NCBI RefSeq assembly: GCF_035222375.1
Contig: NC_085888.1
Span: 3,658,001 to 3,722,000, forward strand
Length of the DNA stretch: 64,000 nt
Direction: 5' to 3'
DNA from: Podospora pseudocomata
Lineage: Eukaryota; Ascomycota; Sordariomycetes; Sordariales; Podosporaceae
The notes under the pieces were generated by a model. The model ran no database searches. It saw nothing but the letters and a program-made list of their open reading frames with translations, and was not told where the DNA came from. The position numbers and the translations under genes were made by a program. Shown here one piece after another: positions 33,746 to 44,102 of the stretch (the first letter of the stretch is position 1; every line of letters begins with the position of its first letter).

Positions 33746-35428
33746 ATGCAGCCGCAGCCAGCGCTCAAGTCGACCTACAAGGCGCCTCCTCTTCCGCCAG
33801 GCTGGACTGAGCACAAAGCCCCGACGGGGCACACGTACTATTACAATGCCGAAACCAAAGAGTCCACCTACAAGCGGCCTGTCACGGCAGCAGCCCCTCC
33901 AACCGCGGCGTCCGCTAACCCGGCATCGAGCTTTTGGCAACACCAAGCCGTACCCCAGATAAACCTCTCCGATCCCAATGTCGCCAATGCCTTCATGTCA
34001 CAGTATGGCCAGCCACAGCAACAGCCAGGGCAACAGCGTGCTGGGCGTGGGCCGGGAGGCCGAGGCGGTTCCCACGCGCGACCAAAACCACAGCCCATCG
34101 ACAAGCCGCGATCAAAGGTGGCTATTCCCGGCCATGAACCATGGATCCTCGTGTACACCAAATACGGCCGCCGATTTGCCTACAACTCGGCCAAGAATGC
34201 CAGTTACTGGCGAATTCCCGAGAAGCTCATGCCCGCCATTCTTGAGCTCGACAAGGCGCGCATTCGCCAAAAGGCAGAGGGCAAAGCTTTGGATACGCTT
34301 CAAGGCTCTGAAGGCCCGCCGGAAAAAACAGACGGCCCTGAAGAACAAGAGAAGGACTACGACAGTTCTGAATACGAAGAAGTCGAAGTGACCGACAACG
34401 AGGATGGCGGCGATGGCCACGCCACGAAGCGCCAACGAACTGAGGATCCCGACCAAAGCGGAAACAACGGGCCGGTCGAGTTTACCGAGGAAGACATCGC
34501 TGCGCAGTTGGCCGCCATGGGTGCTGACTATGGAGAAGACTACGAGATGGGCCAAGACTACGACGATTATGACCATGGCGAGGCGGCCCCCCAGCTATCC
34601 GACGACGACGCCCGCGAGCTTTTCAAAGACATGCTGTCCGACTTCAACATAAATCCCTACAGCCCTTGGGATACCTTGATAGAGCAGGGCAGGATCGTAG
34701 ACGACCCCCGGTACACAGTCTTGCCCACTACAAAAGCCCGCAAGGAGGTCTGGGAGGAGTGGTCCAGAGTCACGATTCAGGAGCTCAAGGAGCTGCGACA
34801 AAAGCAAGAGAAAAAGGACCCCCGTATCGCCTACTTCGCCCTGCTGCAGGACAAGGCCACGCCAAAGCTCTACTGGGCCGAGTTCAAACGAAAATATAAG
34901 CGGGAGGACGCCATGAAGGATATCAAAGTGGCTGACAAGGACAGGGAAAAGTGGTACCGGGAATACATCTCGCGGCTCAAACTTCCCCAGTCCACGCTGA
35001 AATCCGACCTCAAGAAACTGCTCGAATCGGTTCCCTTGTCGCAGCTCAACAACCGGTCTTCCGCCTCCTCCTTACCACCCGCCGTCTTGACGGATCTTCG
35101 GTACTGGTCCCTCGATACAAAGTCCAGAGATGAATTTGTGGAGGGTTACATTGCTGGGCTGGGGCCTCCCCCTGACTCGGGCGCAGAGCAAGGGGCGGGA
35201 GAGGATGAGGCGACGAAAAAGGCCAAGGAAGAAAGACGCAAGCGGGAAAGGGCGCTTCAGGACAGGGAGCGGGCGGTGCAGGAAGAAAAGCACAGGCAGG
35301 AAAAGAAGCTCCAGTTTGAGCGTGCCAGGCTGAGGGAAGAAGAACGGGAGCTTGAAAGGGCCATGCAGGTGGGCAAAAAGGGGCTACAGAGCCAGCTTAC
35401 GCCACAAGAGGGGGAGCGGTTCATTTGA
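33746..35428 (+). CDS. WW/FF-domain protein, URN1-like pre-mRNA-splicing type
   Basis: Single exon, 560 residues from the ATG at 33746; the open frame extends further up without an ATG. WW1 is at residues about 14-46 (LPPGW...GHTYYYN...STYKRP), with Tyr in place of the second Trp. A second WW-like module lies near 129-163 (EPWILVYTKYGRRFAYN...SYWRIP). An acidic, disordered middle part (residues 190-285) carries a KRQR basic patch. One FF domain lies near 286-340 (ARELFKDMLSDFNINPYSPWDTLIEQGRIVDDPRYTVL), followed by related helical repeats to about 450. The tail (490-550) is an Arg/Glu-rich coiled coil. WW plus FF is the architecture of URN1 in yeast and of TCERG1/CA150 and Prp40, which link RNA polymerase II or U1 snRNP to spliceosome assembly. 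A nuclear role is expected. Confidence 0.85.
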   Translation: MQPQPALKSTYKAPPLPPGWTEHKAPTGHTYYYNAETKESTYKRPVTAAAPPTAASANPASSFWQHQAVPQINLSDPNVANAFMSQYGQPQQQPGQQRAGRGPGGRGGSHARPKPQPIDKPRSKVAIPGHEPWILVYTKYGRRFAYNSAKNASYWRIPEKLMPAILELDKARIRQKAEGKALDTLQGSEGPPEKTDGPEEQEKDYDSSEYEEVEVTDNEDGGDGHATKRQRTEDPDQSGNNGPVEFTEEDIAAQLAAMGADYGEDYEMGQDYDDYDHGEAAPQLSDDDARELFKDMLSDFNINPYSPWDTLIEQGRIVDDPRYTVLPTTKARKEVWEEWSRVTIQELKELRQKQEKKDPRIAYFALLQDKATPKLYWAEFKRKYKREDAMKDIKVADKDREKWYREYISRLKLPQSTLKSDLKKLLESVPLSQLNNRSSASSLPPAVLTDLRYWSLDTKSRDEFVEGYIAGLGPPPDSGAEQGAGEDEATKKAKEERRKRERALQDRERAVQEEKHRQEKKLQFERARLREEERELERAMQVGKKGLQSQLTPQEGERFI

Positions 35429-35505
35429 ACGTCGGAGATAATAATAATAGCAATCAACTACCATCAGCCATACCGTTGAAACGCCATTTTTACGCATGCA
35501 TGCTT

Positions 35506-38500
35506 CTACCATATCCTCCGAGCGACCATCTCATACCTCACGACGCCGCTGAAATCCTTTTCCTTTTCCCTCTCTTCCTTGTCCCGATTTCTCTTGTCTC
35601 GCTCCTGCACTTTGCGCAGCCCTTCTGGGTCGTCAGCAAAGATCCACCTCCTCCTGTCATCCCCGACTTCCACGTTTCCATAGCCGCCAACCCGTCTGCC
35701 CTTGGCGTCAAAGCTCTCGCGTTCTTGTTTGCCAATGGCGATGGCATGCTCCTTCATCTTCATCTTGGCGTACCGGTCTCTCGAGTACCGCAGCAGCACC
35801 ATGCCCAGCAGCATCTTGATAATCAACAGCAACAAAAAGACGAGCAGGAAAACAACAACCATGGTCAAGCCGGCGATTATGTCATCCGAGGTGAACTGCC
35901 ACCTCATCCAAAGCTTGGTGCCCATTCCCGCCTGCGCCGCAGCGGCTACCTGTTCCGATGTGGCATTGTCTGGGGAGGAAACGAGATCGGGGTAGGGCGA
36001 ACCGTAAACCGCCCGGCCGAGGGCGTTGCGGATGAGATTGTCCAGCCTGTCCAGGGCAGCCACCATGGCTGGGGATGGGGCGGCCGAGTCCACCGACAAG
36101 GCCGTCTGTGTTGATGGCGGCAAAGGCGTCGGCAGGTGCGTGGCTAGGAACATGTTGTAGATCTGCACAAATGCCCTAATAAAGAGGCAGGATAAGGGCA
36201 TAACAGGAAGGCCAAGGCGGCGAGTTAGTGAGGGAGTTACGAAGGCCTGGGGGTGACAGGTTAGCGACGGAATAATGACAGGGACTTTGAGAAAGGGTGG
36301 GGGCTGTGCCTACATTAGTGTAGTAATCCTTGCAGAGAATATCAAGAATCCGGCTGTAAAACGTCGGTTTGATGTTGTTGAATTTGTTCACGAAAGCGTG
36401 CTTGACCCAGTCCACAACCATTTCACTGCCAATCACGACAAAAAAGGGAGACAAAACCTCGCCAGACCAGAGCCACGAAGGCATGATGGTGAAGCTAGCC
36501 GGGAGTATCGATGAGGTGTGAAGCGGAAAGCTGCTCGGGCCGCCATCGTCGCCGCCCGCGCCCGGAACCCAGAATCCTCCCACTTCCACAATGTTGCGCA
36601 TGGCGATAATGACGAGCATGATCCAGAGCTGAAAACGCTCCACAATGTCGGCGCAGGCTAGCTGAAACGTGTTCTCCTTTTCGAAGCGTTTAAAGACGGA
36701 GCTCTTGATCTCCACGAACTGATTCGACAAGAGCAGCGTCATCAGCGCATTCGAGTACGAGTTAACAGCAACATTGAGCGCAATGACCTGGTAGAACAGG
36801 ATGACAGAGTGTAAAATGTTGTACACAAGGGCACCTAGAAACATGCCCAGCGGAAGCATAACCTTGGAGCGGCCAGAGCTATTCCTAGACAGCGTCTCGG
36901 CACTAAACAAGCACTCCAAAACGTCCTGACCAAGAGCCGACATGAGCCGGTCTCCTACTTCGAGCAGGTTGTAGATGGCGTATAGTTTGATGGCGGACTG
37001 TGCACGGATGAAATGGTACATCCGGCTAGCATCTAGGTTCATCAGGGCAACGGAGCTGCAAATAATGATGGCACCTTGCAGAAGATCGGCCTTGTTGTAC
37101 GACGTCAGATTCGATGGGCTTGACTTGGTTCGTCGATGTCGAAAGGTTCTCGGCGGCCGGTTGCTTGGTCGCTTAGACAATGGAACCGAACCGCCGCTGT
37201 GTGTCCGAGAGGTCTCACAGCGACGAGAGGTTGGCTCGCCGGCAGCAGCAGAGACCCCAGAGGACTGGCCCCCGACGCCATCCCCTACATCACGTGCCCT
37301 GCTACGGCTCCTAGACTCATCCATTTGGCCCAAATCATAGTGGTTGGTCTTGGACGTAGACCTGCCGCGCCGTCCTCTCTCCCACATGCGTCCAAGCCCG
37401 TACCAGACAAAACCGACCAGCCACCTTGCTTCTTTTTGTAGGACATGGCACCACCACTGAACCAAGATAGAAAGCGAAAGACAAAATCGCATTGGCAGAA
37501 TTGTAAATGTCCAAAGCCAAGCATCCAAGCAAGCCAGCGCCCCAAAGATGATGGTTCTTTCCAGAAACCACGGGAGCATCATGACGTTTTTGAGACGCTC
37601 AAACTTGACCGCACTAGATTCGTAGGGTATATCGGTGGTGTAGGAGTGGTGAATGTACAACGGACTGGGCCGCTGACCTGCCAATTCCAGCTGAAGAAGC
37701 GTAGGGACCGACATTGGCGGCAGCGGTACCGATGGCGGTACAGGTGAAGGAGGGATGTCTTCCGGGGCCTCCCCCCTCCTAGGTGCCGGCTGCTTAGACG
37801 TTTCCGAAGCGTGATTTCCCTTGCCTTCGAGATCAAGAGGGGCCGGCCGAGGAGGCGGTTGAAAAGAATTGCGCCGATTCGAGGAGGACGACTGCGCAGG
37901 AGGTTGACTCGTCGACTTTCGTCTGCTCATTGGCGGCGTAGACAACGTCCTTCCACCCAGATTCGGGCGTGCCTGAAAAGTTGGTCGTGCGTTTCCCGCA
38001 TCCTGTCGAGTATCCAAGCCGTCCACCCGTGGAAACTCGTGACGATCGGCCACAGCGGTCCCGCTGATGGTCTCGGCGATGCCGGCGCTCAACGGTTGAT
38101 CTGCTAGCCTGCGCTCTGGCACGGCAGCCACTGGGAGGGATTCGGGGGCTGCAGTCAGCTCTTGCATTTTGGAGGCTGACAGTCTCCTCACGCCGCCGCC
38201 CGGGTTGCTTGTTTTTGTGTTTGACCGACTTCGTGTCTTGGGGACGGCGACGGTCGTCTGGTTCAGAATTTCGGGCTTTGCATCGTGGCTGTTCCCTTCA
38301 AAGGAGGATAGCTCCGTTGAGGGCTCGACATCGCTTTGGCTTTCCTCCGAGGGTTCTGGTGTCGGGACACCTCTCGTTGGGCTTGTAGTCGCGCGCTCGT
38401 AAACAAGTTGTTCTTCGGTTGTCGGGTCTGGACGTGGATCGCTCGGTGTCAGTATTGGTGATGGGAGATGGCTGATAGATTGAGACAGCTTGCGGTGGGC

Positions 38501-38581
38501 AAGCTCGACAGCGCTGGGGCCGTTGGTCGTAGAAGGGGTGAAGGAATCCTCGTCAGGCCCCTCGCCGACTATGGTCGCCAT
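35506..38581 (-). CDS. TAPT1/Emp65-family multi-pass membrane protein
   Basis: Two exons, 38581-36314 and 36246-35506, with a 67-bp intron (GTAGGC donor, CCCCAG acceptor), phase 0, giving 1002 residues. The start is the ATG at 38581 (MATIVGEGPDEDSF); the frame is open a little further but only to a GTG. Residues 1-330 are disordered and Ser/Pro-rich. The family core begins with FERLKNVMMLPWFLERTIIFGALACLDAWLW and continues with a second basic disordered insert. Then come NLDASRMYHFIRAQSAIKLYAIYNLLEVGDRLMSALGQDVLECLF, several membrane helices, and MVVDWVKHAFVNKFN. A final helix (IIAGLTMVVVFLLVFLLLLIIKML) lies in exon 2, followed by a basic cytosolic tail. TAPT1/Emp65 proteins sit in the endoplasmic reticulum or early secretory pathway and support protein folding and trafficking. 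The gene converges with the WW/FF gene across only 77 bp. Confidence 0.9.
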
Positions 38582-38808
38582 GATTAGTCGGCGGTTCACA
38601 CCATCTCAGCGCGTTCTCTTGACATATATGATGGAAGACTAGGTACTCCGTATGGCGGTTTGCGCTCTGCACCAAAGAATGGGTGAAGTGTTGTCTTGCT
38701 GGCCAGGTGGTTGCACAGCAACAATGCACAATCCGGGCTTGGCAGCCACAAACCCCAGATGACGTTTGATCCATCTATCTAGGCTTGGCATACTGAAGTG
38801 GTAGGATA

Positions 38809-38822
38809 CCCTAACCCTAACC
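38809..38822 (+). repeat. Interstitial telomere-type motif (CCCTAACCCTAACC)
   Basis: Two and a third units of the TTAGGG telomere repeat of filamentous fungi, read as CCCTAA on the plus strand. It lies about 230 bp upstream of the TAPT1-type start. In yeasts, Tbf1/Teb1-type factors bind such motifs in promoters. It is too short to suggest a former chromosome end. Confidence 0.5.
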
Positions 38823-39632
38823 AACACCGCAATCTCCGCCGTGGGCAACCTGGCCTGCTTGGTCAGCACCGAGCGGCTCTTCCCGTATTCACGGACTTTC
38901 GTCACAACTCACAAGAATTTCGCCTCAAGCTGACATGCTAAGCCCATTGAACTCGATTCGATTTCGGAGAGATATGCGGACTGATTGGAAGCCGCGCGCA
39001 ACTGGCTTTGTCGGACTCGTGCACAACCCTACTATCAGCCCCTGGAAGGATTTTTGACCGCCGGGACTCGGTCTTGATATTGTTAATTATATTCCACAGC
39101 TTTCGAGACTGTAGTATCGCTGCTGCCTTGCATTGACTGCCTTGCGCCAAGACAAGATTGCTATCCGTATTAGGTGGTAACCCACGCGGCTGGGTGTCCA
39201 ACAACCAACAACATGCGGAAATACTGTAAGCCGAGTGGTTGGTGGTTGCGGCCGCGACGTTGTGTATTTGCGAAGGCACCGAAAGTGGCTCCGTTAAGAC
39301 ACAACAGGCCCCTCGGTTGGAGTTCACACCATTGGCCTCCTCTGTTCACAGGGAACCGACCGTATGGGATACAATGTCGTTAGCCCAGTACCCTGCTCTG
39401 GTAAAGCAGTGGTACGATAAGCCGTACTAGTCACTTTCTAGCTCAGGTAGCCACCATGTAGATACCTGCTTGGTACCTACTTGATGGATCCCATGGACAA
39501 AGTGAACGATGGCAGGGGGTTCCGCTAAGACCGAGCTGCCCACGCGGACACAATGTAGTTCCGGGCAGCACACCGCAAGATCTTTTGTATTGTTGATTTA
39601 TAATACCAAAGCCATTTGGCACTGGAAAAGCC

Positions 39633-39638
39633 TATAAG
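39633..39638 (+). promoter_or_regulatory. TATA-like box of the aldolase gene
   Basis: TATAAG lies 130 bp upstream of the ATG at 39763, followed by a C/A-rich leader (CTACCTCAGACACACAGG, CAACAAACCAAAGACACAACC), the usual form of a well-expressed fungal promoter. Confidence 0.4.
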
Positions 39639-39762
39639 AAGGAGGGCATCTGCGACCCTTCACCGATCTAGTGAATCCAGATTTATCATCGCAACTACCT
39701 CAGACACACAGGCTCATCCCTCAACAAACCAAAGACACAACCTCAGCCTTCACACATTCACC

Positions 39763-40842
39763 ATGCCTGAAACCAACGGCACACAACTTACCGAGGAGGA
39801 GATCAAGAGCTTTGGCCCGCTGGCCAAGTCGCTCGAAGAGCGCCGAGCTGCTGGTCCCAAGGTGACAACTGCTTACCCGTCCGGCCCTCCTCAAGGCATG
39901 CAAGCCTACCTTGGACCTTCCATGTTCCAGCCACACCGGGCCCGTCAAGCCATACGAGATGCCCACGAGAAGAAGATCCCACCTCTTATCGGCTTCTACG
40001 CAGGCCTATCTTCGATTCCGCTCATGCGTTACATGGCTCCCTTTGGGTTTGATGTGGTGTGGATTGACTGGGAGCACACTTCCTGCAACGTCGAGACCAT
40101 GACGTCTCTTGTCCACGACGCCATCTTCATGAGCCAGGGCAAAACCATCCCATTCGTTCGGGTTCCCGGCCACGACCACGCTGCCATTGGCTTTGCCCTC
40201 GATGCCGGCGCCAGCATTGTCATCCCTCAGTTGGAGACGGTCGAAGAGGCAAAGCATGTCATGAGCAGCTCCAAGTTCGGAACCAAGAACAGGGGCACAA
40301 GATCAGCGCCACCCTTTCGGTTGATTCCTACCCTCACCGATCAGGGCTACGACGGTGCGAGAGATGTTTGGCAGAATTGGTAAGCCTTCTTTTCCCTCTC
40401 TGCTTCTTTTCGAAACTCACGAGGTATGGAAGGCAGACGAGAGACTGACTTGAACGGCTGTAGGAACGACCAAGCGGCAGTCATGGTTCAAATTGAATCC
40501 CTTGCCGGCATCAACAACCTTGATGCCATCCTCACCGAGTGCCCCGATATTGATGTCGTGTGGCTCGGAGCGCTCGACTGCCGCATCAGTATGAATCTGC
40601 CTGCAAACTTTGGAATGGGCAGTGAGCCCGAATGGTTGGAGGCAAAGGAGAAATTCTACGCAACATTGAAGAAGCACAACAAGCCCCTCGCGGGCTTCTG
40701 CTTTGCACCTGGCGATGCCCTGACCGAAGCAGCTCAGGAGCATAGCATGATTCTTCACGGCGCAGATGTCACGAAGCTTCTTGAACTTCAGCAGGAGTTG
40801 GCAAGCGCCAGGGAGGCTGTAAAGGGGGTTGTAAAGCAGTAG
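39763..40842 (+). CDS. HpcH/HpaI aldolase/citrate-lyase family protein
   Basis: Two exons, 39763-40379 and 40464-40842, with an 84-bp intron (GTAAGC donor, TGTAG acceptor), giving 331 residues. This family folds as a TIM barrel and cleaves or joins 2-oxo acids with pyruvate or similar using a divalent metal. The barrel begins near residue 60 (KIPPLIGFYAGLSSIPLMRYMAPFGFDVVWIDWEHTSCN), which carries the strand-end WIDWEH glutamate. FVRVPGHDHAAIGFALDAGASIVIPQLETVEEAKHV follows. The second exon holds MVQIESLAGINNLDAILTECPDIDVVWLGALDC, with the Glu and Asp expected to bind the metal. The N-terminal 55 residues are an extension before the barrel. The substrate is not predictable; no pathway partner lies beside it. 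There is no targeting signal, so it is probably cytosolic. Confidence 0.85.
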
Positions 40843-41161
40843 GGTGTTTGTAACTCGTCTTACTCTACACAGACCAACATGTCTCATTTTATATGTATGA
40901 CCTACCCACCCTACTATAGATTACAATTGTCAACCATGTGGCCAAGACTTACACCTGCACCAGCCACATCCTCTTGGTTTAATTTCATGCCAGTAGCCGC
41001 AAGTGTCCCGGACGTCCGACGATCTAGTCGCGCTCCTTGTCCGCACTCGGATTCCATTCCATCTTCTTTCCTTTCTCGCTGCATTATATCACCAAGACTT
41101 TTGGTTAAGATAGTTTGCCCGAAATCATACCGGTAGACTTGTTAATTTATTAACAATAATC
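40843..41161. other. Intergenic gap
   Basis: 319 bp between two plus-strand genes: 3' flank of the aldolase and promoter of the next gene. Its last 20 bases are AT-rich (TTAATTTATTAACAATAATC). Nothing else seen. Confidence 0.45.
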
Positions 41162-41872
41162 ATGTGGTCCATTCTTCATCTGGTTGTTATATCAGCTGCT
41201 TTCCGGTGCATCAGTGCATCTACTGACACGGCCACCAAACCAGCCCATCCTCCTCTGAACATCACGGCATTGTCATCCCGTGACGGGTATTCGGTCCTGG
41301 AATGCTGGCAACTGGCCTCACTTCCAGTCGATGCAATGCAGGCGGCCAATTACGTTGTTGGGGGGCAAACGAAAAGGGCAGTTTGGTCACGCATTGAACC
41401 TCGTACTCACATTGGTGAGGCATGGGCACCACACGCACAGTTTGTTGTCCCCATGAGTCTTCTCTGGCGTCTCATTTTGAGCAATCTGCTGAAGAATCAT
41501 TATTCATGCAGACTCTCCATAATACTGAACGGACTTATCAGAATCACCTCGCCGGCTCCGAGACCGACTGATGGAATTGGAAAAGGTCCGCTGAACGATT
41601 CCGTCATGATGTCAATTGGCCACGGCGAAGGCGACATGGGAGGAGTGGGAGAAGACCAGGAATACAAAAAACCAGAAACCAAAACCGCCTACATCCTCCC
41701 AGGAACTCTCAGGTCGTCTATGCTCATCGCAGCAGACTTGAAGAGCATCAGTACCCTAGCGGGCCATTATACAGAATTTCCGAGCGATGAGCCTACTCTG
41801 CTAGTGCAGATCCCCTTTGATGGGGATGCAGTACCCGAGCACATCGTCTTGTATGAGGGCGGTTGTCACTAG
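41162..41872 (+). CDS. Small secreted cupin-like protein
   Basis: The N-terminus MWSILHLVVISAAFRCISA is a signal peptide. I predict an intron at 41440-41511 (GTTTGT donor, TTCATGCAG acceptor). It is 72 bp long, so the frame also reads through it, but splicing replaces an odd hydrophobic insert with APHAQLSIILNGLIRITSP. That matches a pattern I know from small secreted fungal proteins: a YSVLECWQL start, a TIEPRTH-like middle and a strand of the form LSGLAHVTLP. Mature length is about 190 residues after splicing (212 in total). The double-stranded beta-helix (cupin-like) fold is inferred from that pattern. Role unknown; it is presumably extracellular. If the intron is retained the protein has 236 residues. 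Confidence 0.6.
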   Translation: MWSILHLVVISAAFRCISASTDTATKPAHPPLNITALSSRDGYSVLECWQLASLPVDAMQAANYVVGGQTKRAVWSRIEPRTHIGEAWAPHAQFVVPMSLLWRLILSNLLKNHYSCRLSIILNGLIRITSPAPRPTDGIGKGPLNDSVMMSIGHGEGDMGGVGEDQEYKKPETKTAYILPGTLRSSMLIAADLKSISTLAGHYTEFPSDEPTLLVQIPFDGDAVPEHIVLYEGGCH

Positions 41873-41897
41873 ATGGAATAGAGTTCGTAGAATAGGT

Positions 41898-42278
41898 TCA
41901 AGTTGTGCCACAAGCGCTAATCATACAGTTTGTTTGCTCCCTCGTAATGCCCAGAACGTTCCGCGGGTCGTCACTCTCGTTTACTGTCAAAGTTAGCCTC
42001 TTTGACTTACTGTGGACTGGGGCATGGGAGCTTACCTTTGTCTCTTTCTCTTTAGCGCCCGTCTCACTCAAATCAGCCTGTTCCTTCCGCGCTGGGTCTG
42101 CTTTCTCCAAGGCAGGCTGGGATGCTTCAGGAGCCGCAAGAGAACCCGGATTGTTGTCGGTTGCGGGCTTGTGGTCAGGATATGGCCCGCGGGTGTGAGG
42201 ATCATATGTCTCGGTGGTTGCCTGTTCACGCCGAGAAGGATCGACGACGTCTTTAAGGGACTCGATGATGTCGGACAT
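41898..42278 (-). CDS. Small hydrophilic protein of unknown function
   Basis: The ATG at 42278 starts MSDIIESLKDVVDPSRREQ, followed by a Pro/Ala/Lys/Glu-rich, disordered sequence. Unspliced it has 126 residues. A good intron is visible on the minus strand (GTAAGC donor after GAKEKETK, GGCTAACTT branch site, TTGACAG acceptor). Splicing there would place a TAA directly after the junction and give a protein of about 81 residues, which is equally credible. Small hydrophilic proteins of this type in fungi are often stress- or conidiation-induced, but nothing here proves that. It lies tail to tail with the secreted protein, 25 bp apart. Confidence 0.55.
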   Translation of the reverse strand: MSDIIESLKDVVDPSRREQATTETYDPHTRGPYPDHKPATDNNPGSLAAPEASQPALEKADPARKEQADLSETGAKEKETKVSSHAPVHSKSKRLTLTVNESDDPRNVLGITREQTNCMISACGTT

Positions 42279-42554
42279 TTTGGCTTCTGTGGTGTGTTGA
42301 TGTTGAGTTCTGGGTATCGAGAAATGGCGATGGCCATAAGGTGATTAGGCAAATTGAACTGTTTTGAAGGCGACCTGATTGCTGGCTTGTTACACAAAGG
42401 CTGGGGACGATGGGTGCAATGATGTCATTGCTGGTCCCAGAGCATCGGAGTGGGGCAAACAACTGGGAGATCTATTGGTGCCTGCCAAGACTCTCTCTTC
42501 TACGATACAATGATGTCACCAAGCTACAGATATCTGTAACTATCAGGTATTGCT

Positions 42555-42986
42555 CTAAGCTGTGGTGCTCGAGTGATACCTCTGAGTCTGACCTCCAGGT
42601 CCGTAGACCACTAGGCCGGATCCCGTTCTCTCAGACTCCTGGCACGCCACCTTGGAATGGCAGTCAGCACAGAAGAAGTCAACATAGTCCCAGCAGTACA
42701 CAAGACTGCAGAAGCAGAAAGGAGCTGACAATATGCAGCATAGGTTCCTCCATAGCCTGTGAACCGCCATTCCAAGCTCGGTTAGCTCTGCCATAGACCA
42801 GGCTGTCAATGGGGTGGTGATTGATACTCACTCGGTGCCTTTACGGACTTCCTCCCGTTCAACCGTGGTGACCCGGCGGCAGAATGGACATTTAACCTTT
42901 GGGGGGCTTGAGGGATCAAATTGCACATTTCCCAACATCTGGAGAGGGGTGGCCAACGGCTCAGCATTTAGTGCTGTTTGACCCAT
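42555..42986 (-). CDS. LITAF-domain protein A (first of three paralogues)
   Basis: Two exons, 42986-42832 and 42756-42555, with a 75-bp intron (GTGAGT donor, TTCACAG acceptor), phase 2, giving 118 residues. The LITAF zinc-ribbon is split by a hydrophobic segment: VKCPFCRRVTTVERE supplies the first CxxC, LCCILSAPFCFCSLVYCW is the membrane-embedding stretch, and FFCADCHSKVAC supplies the second CxxC. The tail ends VVYGPGGQTQRYH. LITAF proteins bind zinc and sit monotopically on the cytosolic face of endosomal or other membranes. Unlike its two neighbours it has a short N-terminus without a PPxY motif. It is divergently placed to paralogue B over a 568-bp promoter region. Confidence 0.8.
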
Positions 42987-43554
42987 GATGGTAGTGTTGC
43001 TCGAGTTTGATGTAGATCGATGAATGTCTGCTCCAACAAATTGACGGGAGTACAGAGTGATTGAGCATAGGACTTAGGCATCTATACCAACACTCCTGGT
43101 TTTGCCTTAGCTGAAACAGGAACAAGCCATTCACAGCGGCATTACGGCGGCGCCACGAAAGCCACTGTCCGCAACGTGGGCTAGTTCTGTGTACAGTATG
43201 CTTGGACCATTGTCACTCAACCTGCCCACGGTTACTAAATGAAACTAAAAGTCAAGGTAGGTATGAATCCGTTGAAGCGACAAACGCGCCGGTCGGCTGT
43301 GACAACTCTGTCTTGCATTCGGCATTATAAACCCAGAGGCCGGAAGTTAGCAAGGTTTACCTATCAACTCTCACTTATATTTTGCTTAATCGTATACACC
43401 ATCTGACGCCACCGCCCAAGTCACATGGCGTTTTCCTTTTTGTGGCTTGCTGCTGCCACGAAACCCGACAATTACCCCGCTCTGGCTGGCTTTTGATCTC
43501 GCTTTCTCCCGGCGATAATCAGCGTTTTGTCAAGGAGACTGTCTCTCTTACACC
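42987..43554. other. Shared promoter region of two divergent LITAF genes
   Basis: 568 bp between the start codons of paralogues A (minus) and B (plus). A TATAAA box lies at 43325-43330 in the B orientation, about 225 bp before its ATG. The C/T-rich leader before B (CCTATCAACTCTCACTT) fits a transcription start near 43370. No gene is visible. Confidence 0.45.
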
Positions 43555-44102
43555 ATGGAGCCTAGTAATCTCGAACCTCCATCGTATACCTCTGCAGTCA
43601 CCAATAATTCTTGCCAGCTTCAGGTCGGTGCTGGCGGATTGCCGCCACCTCCTTATGCTGCAACGTTGCCAACCCCTTTCTCTCCGACAGCAGAACAAGA
43701 GGATATCATCCAAACCATACCTCTTCACCTTTTACACGAATATGACCACGGCCCATATATCCGGTGGATCAACTGCCCATTCTGCTTAAAAGGCACTCCT
43801 GTAAGAAGGGCCGTAACCAGGGGTTTTCAGTAAGTCAAAAACAGACAACTCTATGGCGTCTGGACCAATTCAACGTGCTAAACTGGTCCCCGCGCGCTCC
43901 ACGCAGCAACGGTGTATTGAAGATGTGGCTCGGCTGGTCCATCATCACAGGAGGCATCGGGATGTTTTACCGACCAACTCATAACGACACGGTCGATTAC
44001 TTTTGCGGTGACTGCCAAAACAAGGTGGCAACGAGCCATCCAGACAAGGGCCCGATGGAGACGTTTGGACCAGGGGGTCATAGTCGAACATTTGATAGGT
44101 AG
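43555..44102 (+). CDS. LITAF-domain protein B (second paralogue), two PPxY motifs
   Basis: Two exons, 43555-43829 and 43907-44102, with a 77-bp intron (GTAAGT donor, GTGCTAAAC branch site, CACGCAG acceptor), phase 2, giving 156 residues. The N-terminal 70 residues are Pro/Ser/Thr-rich and contain PPSY (8-11) and PPPY (31-34), the motifs that WW-domain ubiquitin ligases of the Nedd4/Rsp5 type recognise. The LITAF module reads INCPFCLKGTPVRR, then the hydrophobic stretch MWLGWSIITGGIGMFY, then DYFCGDCQNKVAT. It ends ETFGPGGHSRTF. Human LITAF also carries a PPxY motif, so an endosomal sorting adaptor role is a fair inference. Confidence 0.82.

Larger units (their letters stand above)
38582..39762. 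other. Divergent intergenic region with a telomere-like motif
   Basis: This 1.18-kb spacer lies between the TAPT1-type gene (minus) and the aldolase gene (plus). It holds a telomere-type repeat at 38809-38822 and a TATAAG box at 39633-39638, 130 bp before the aldolase start. The remaining short open frames look accidental. Confidence 0.5.
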
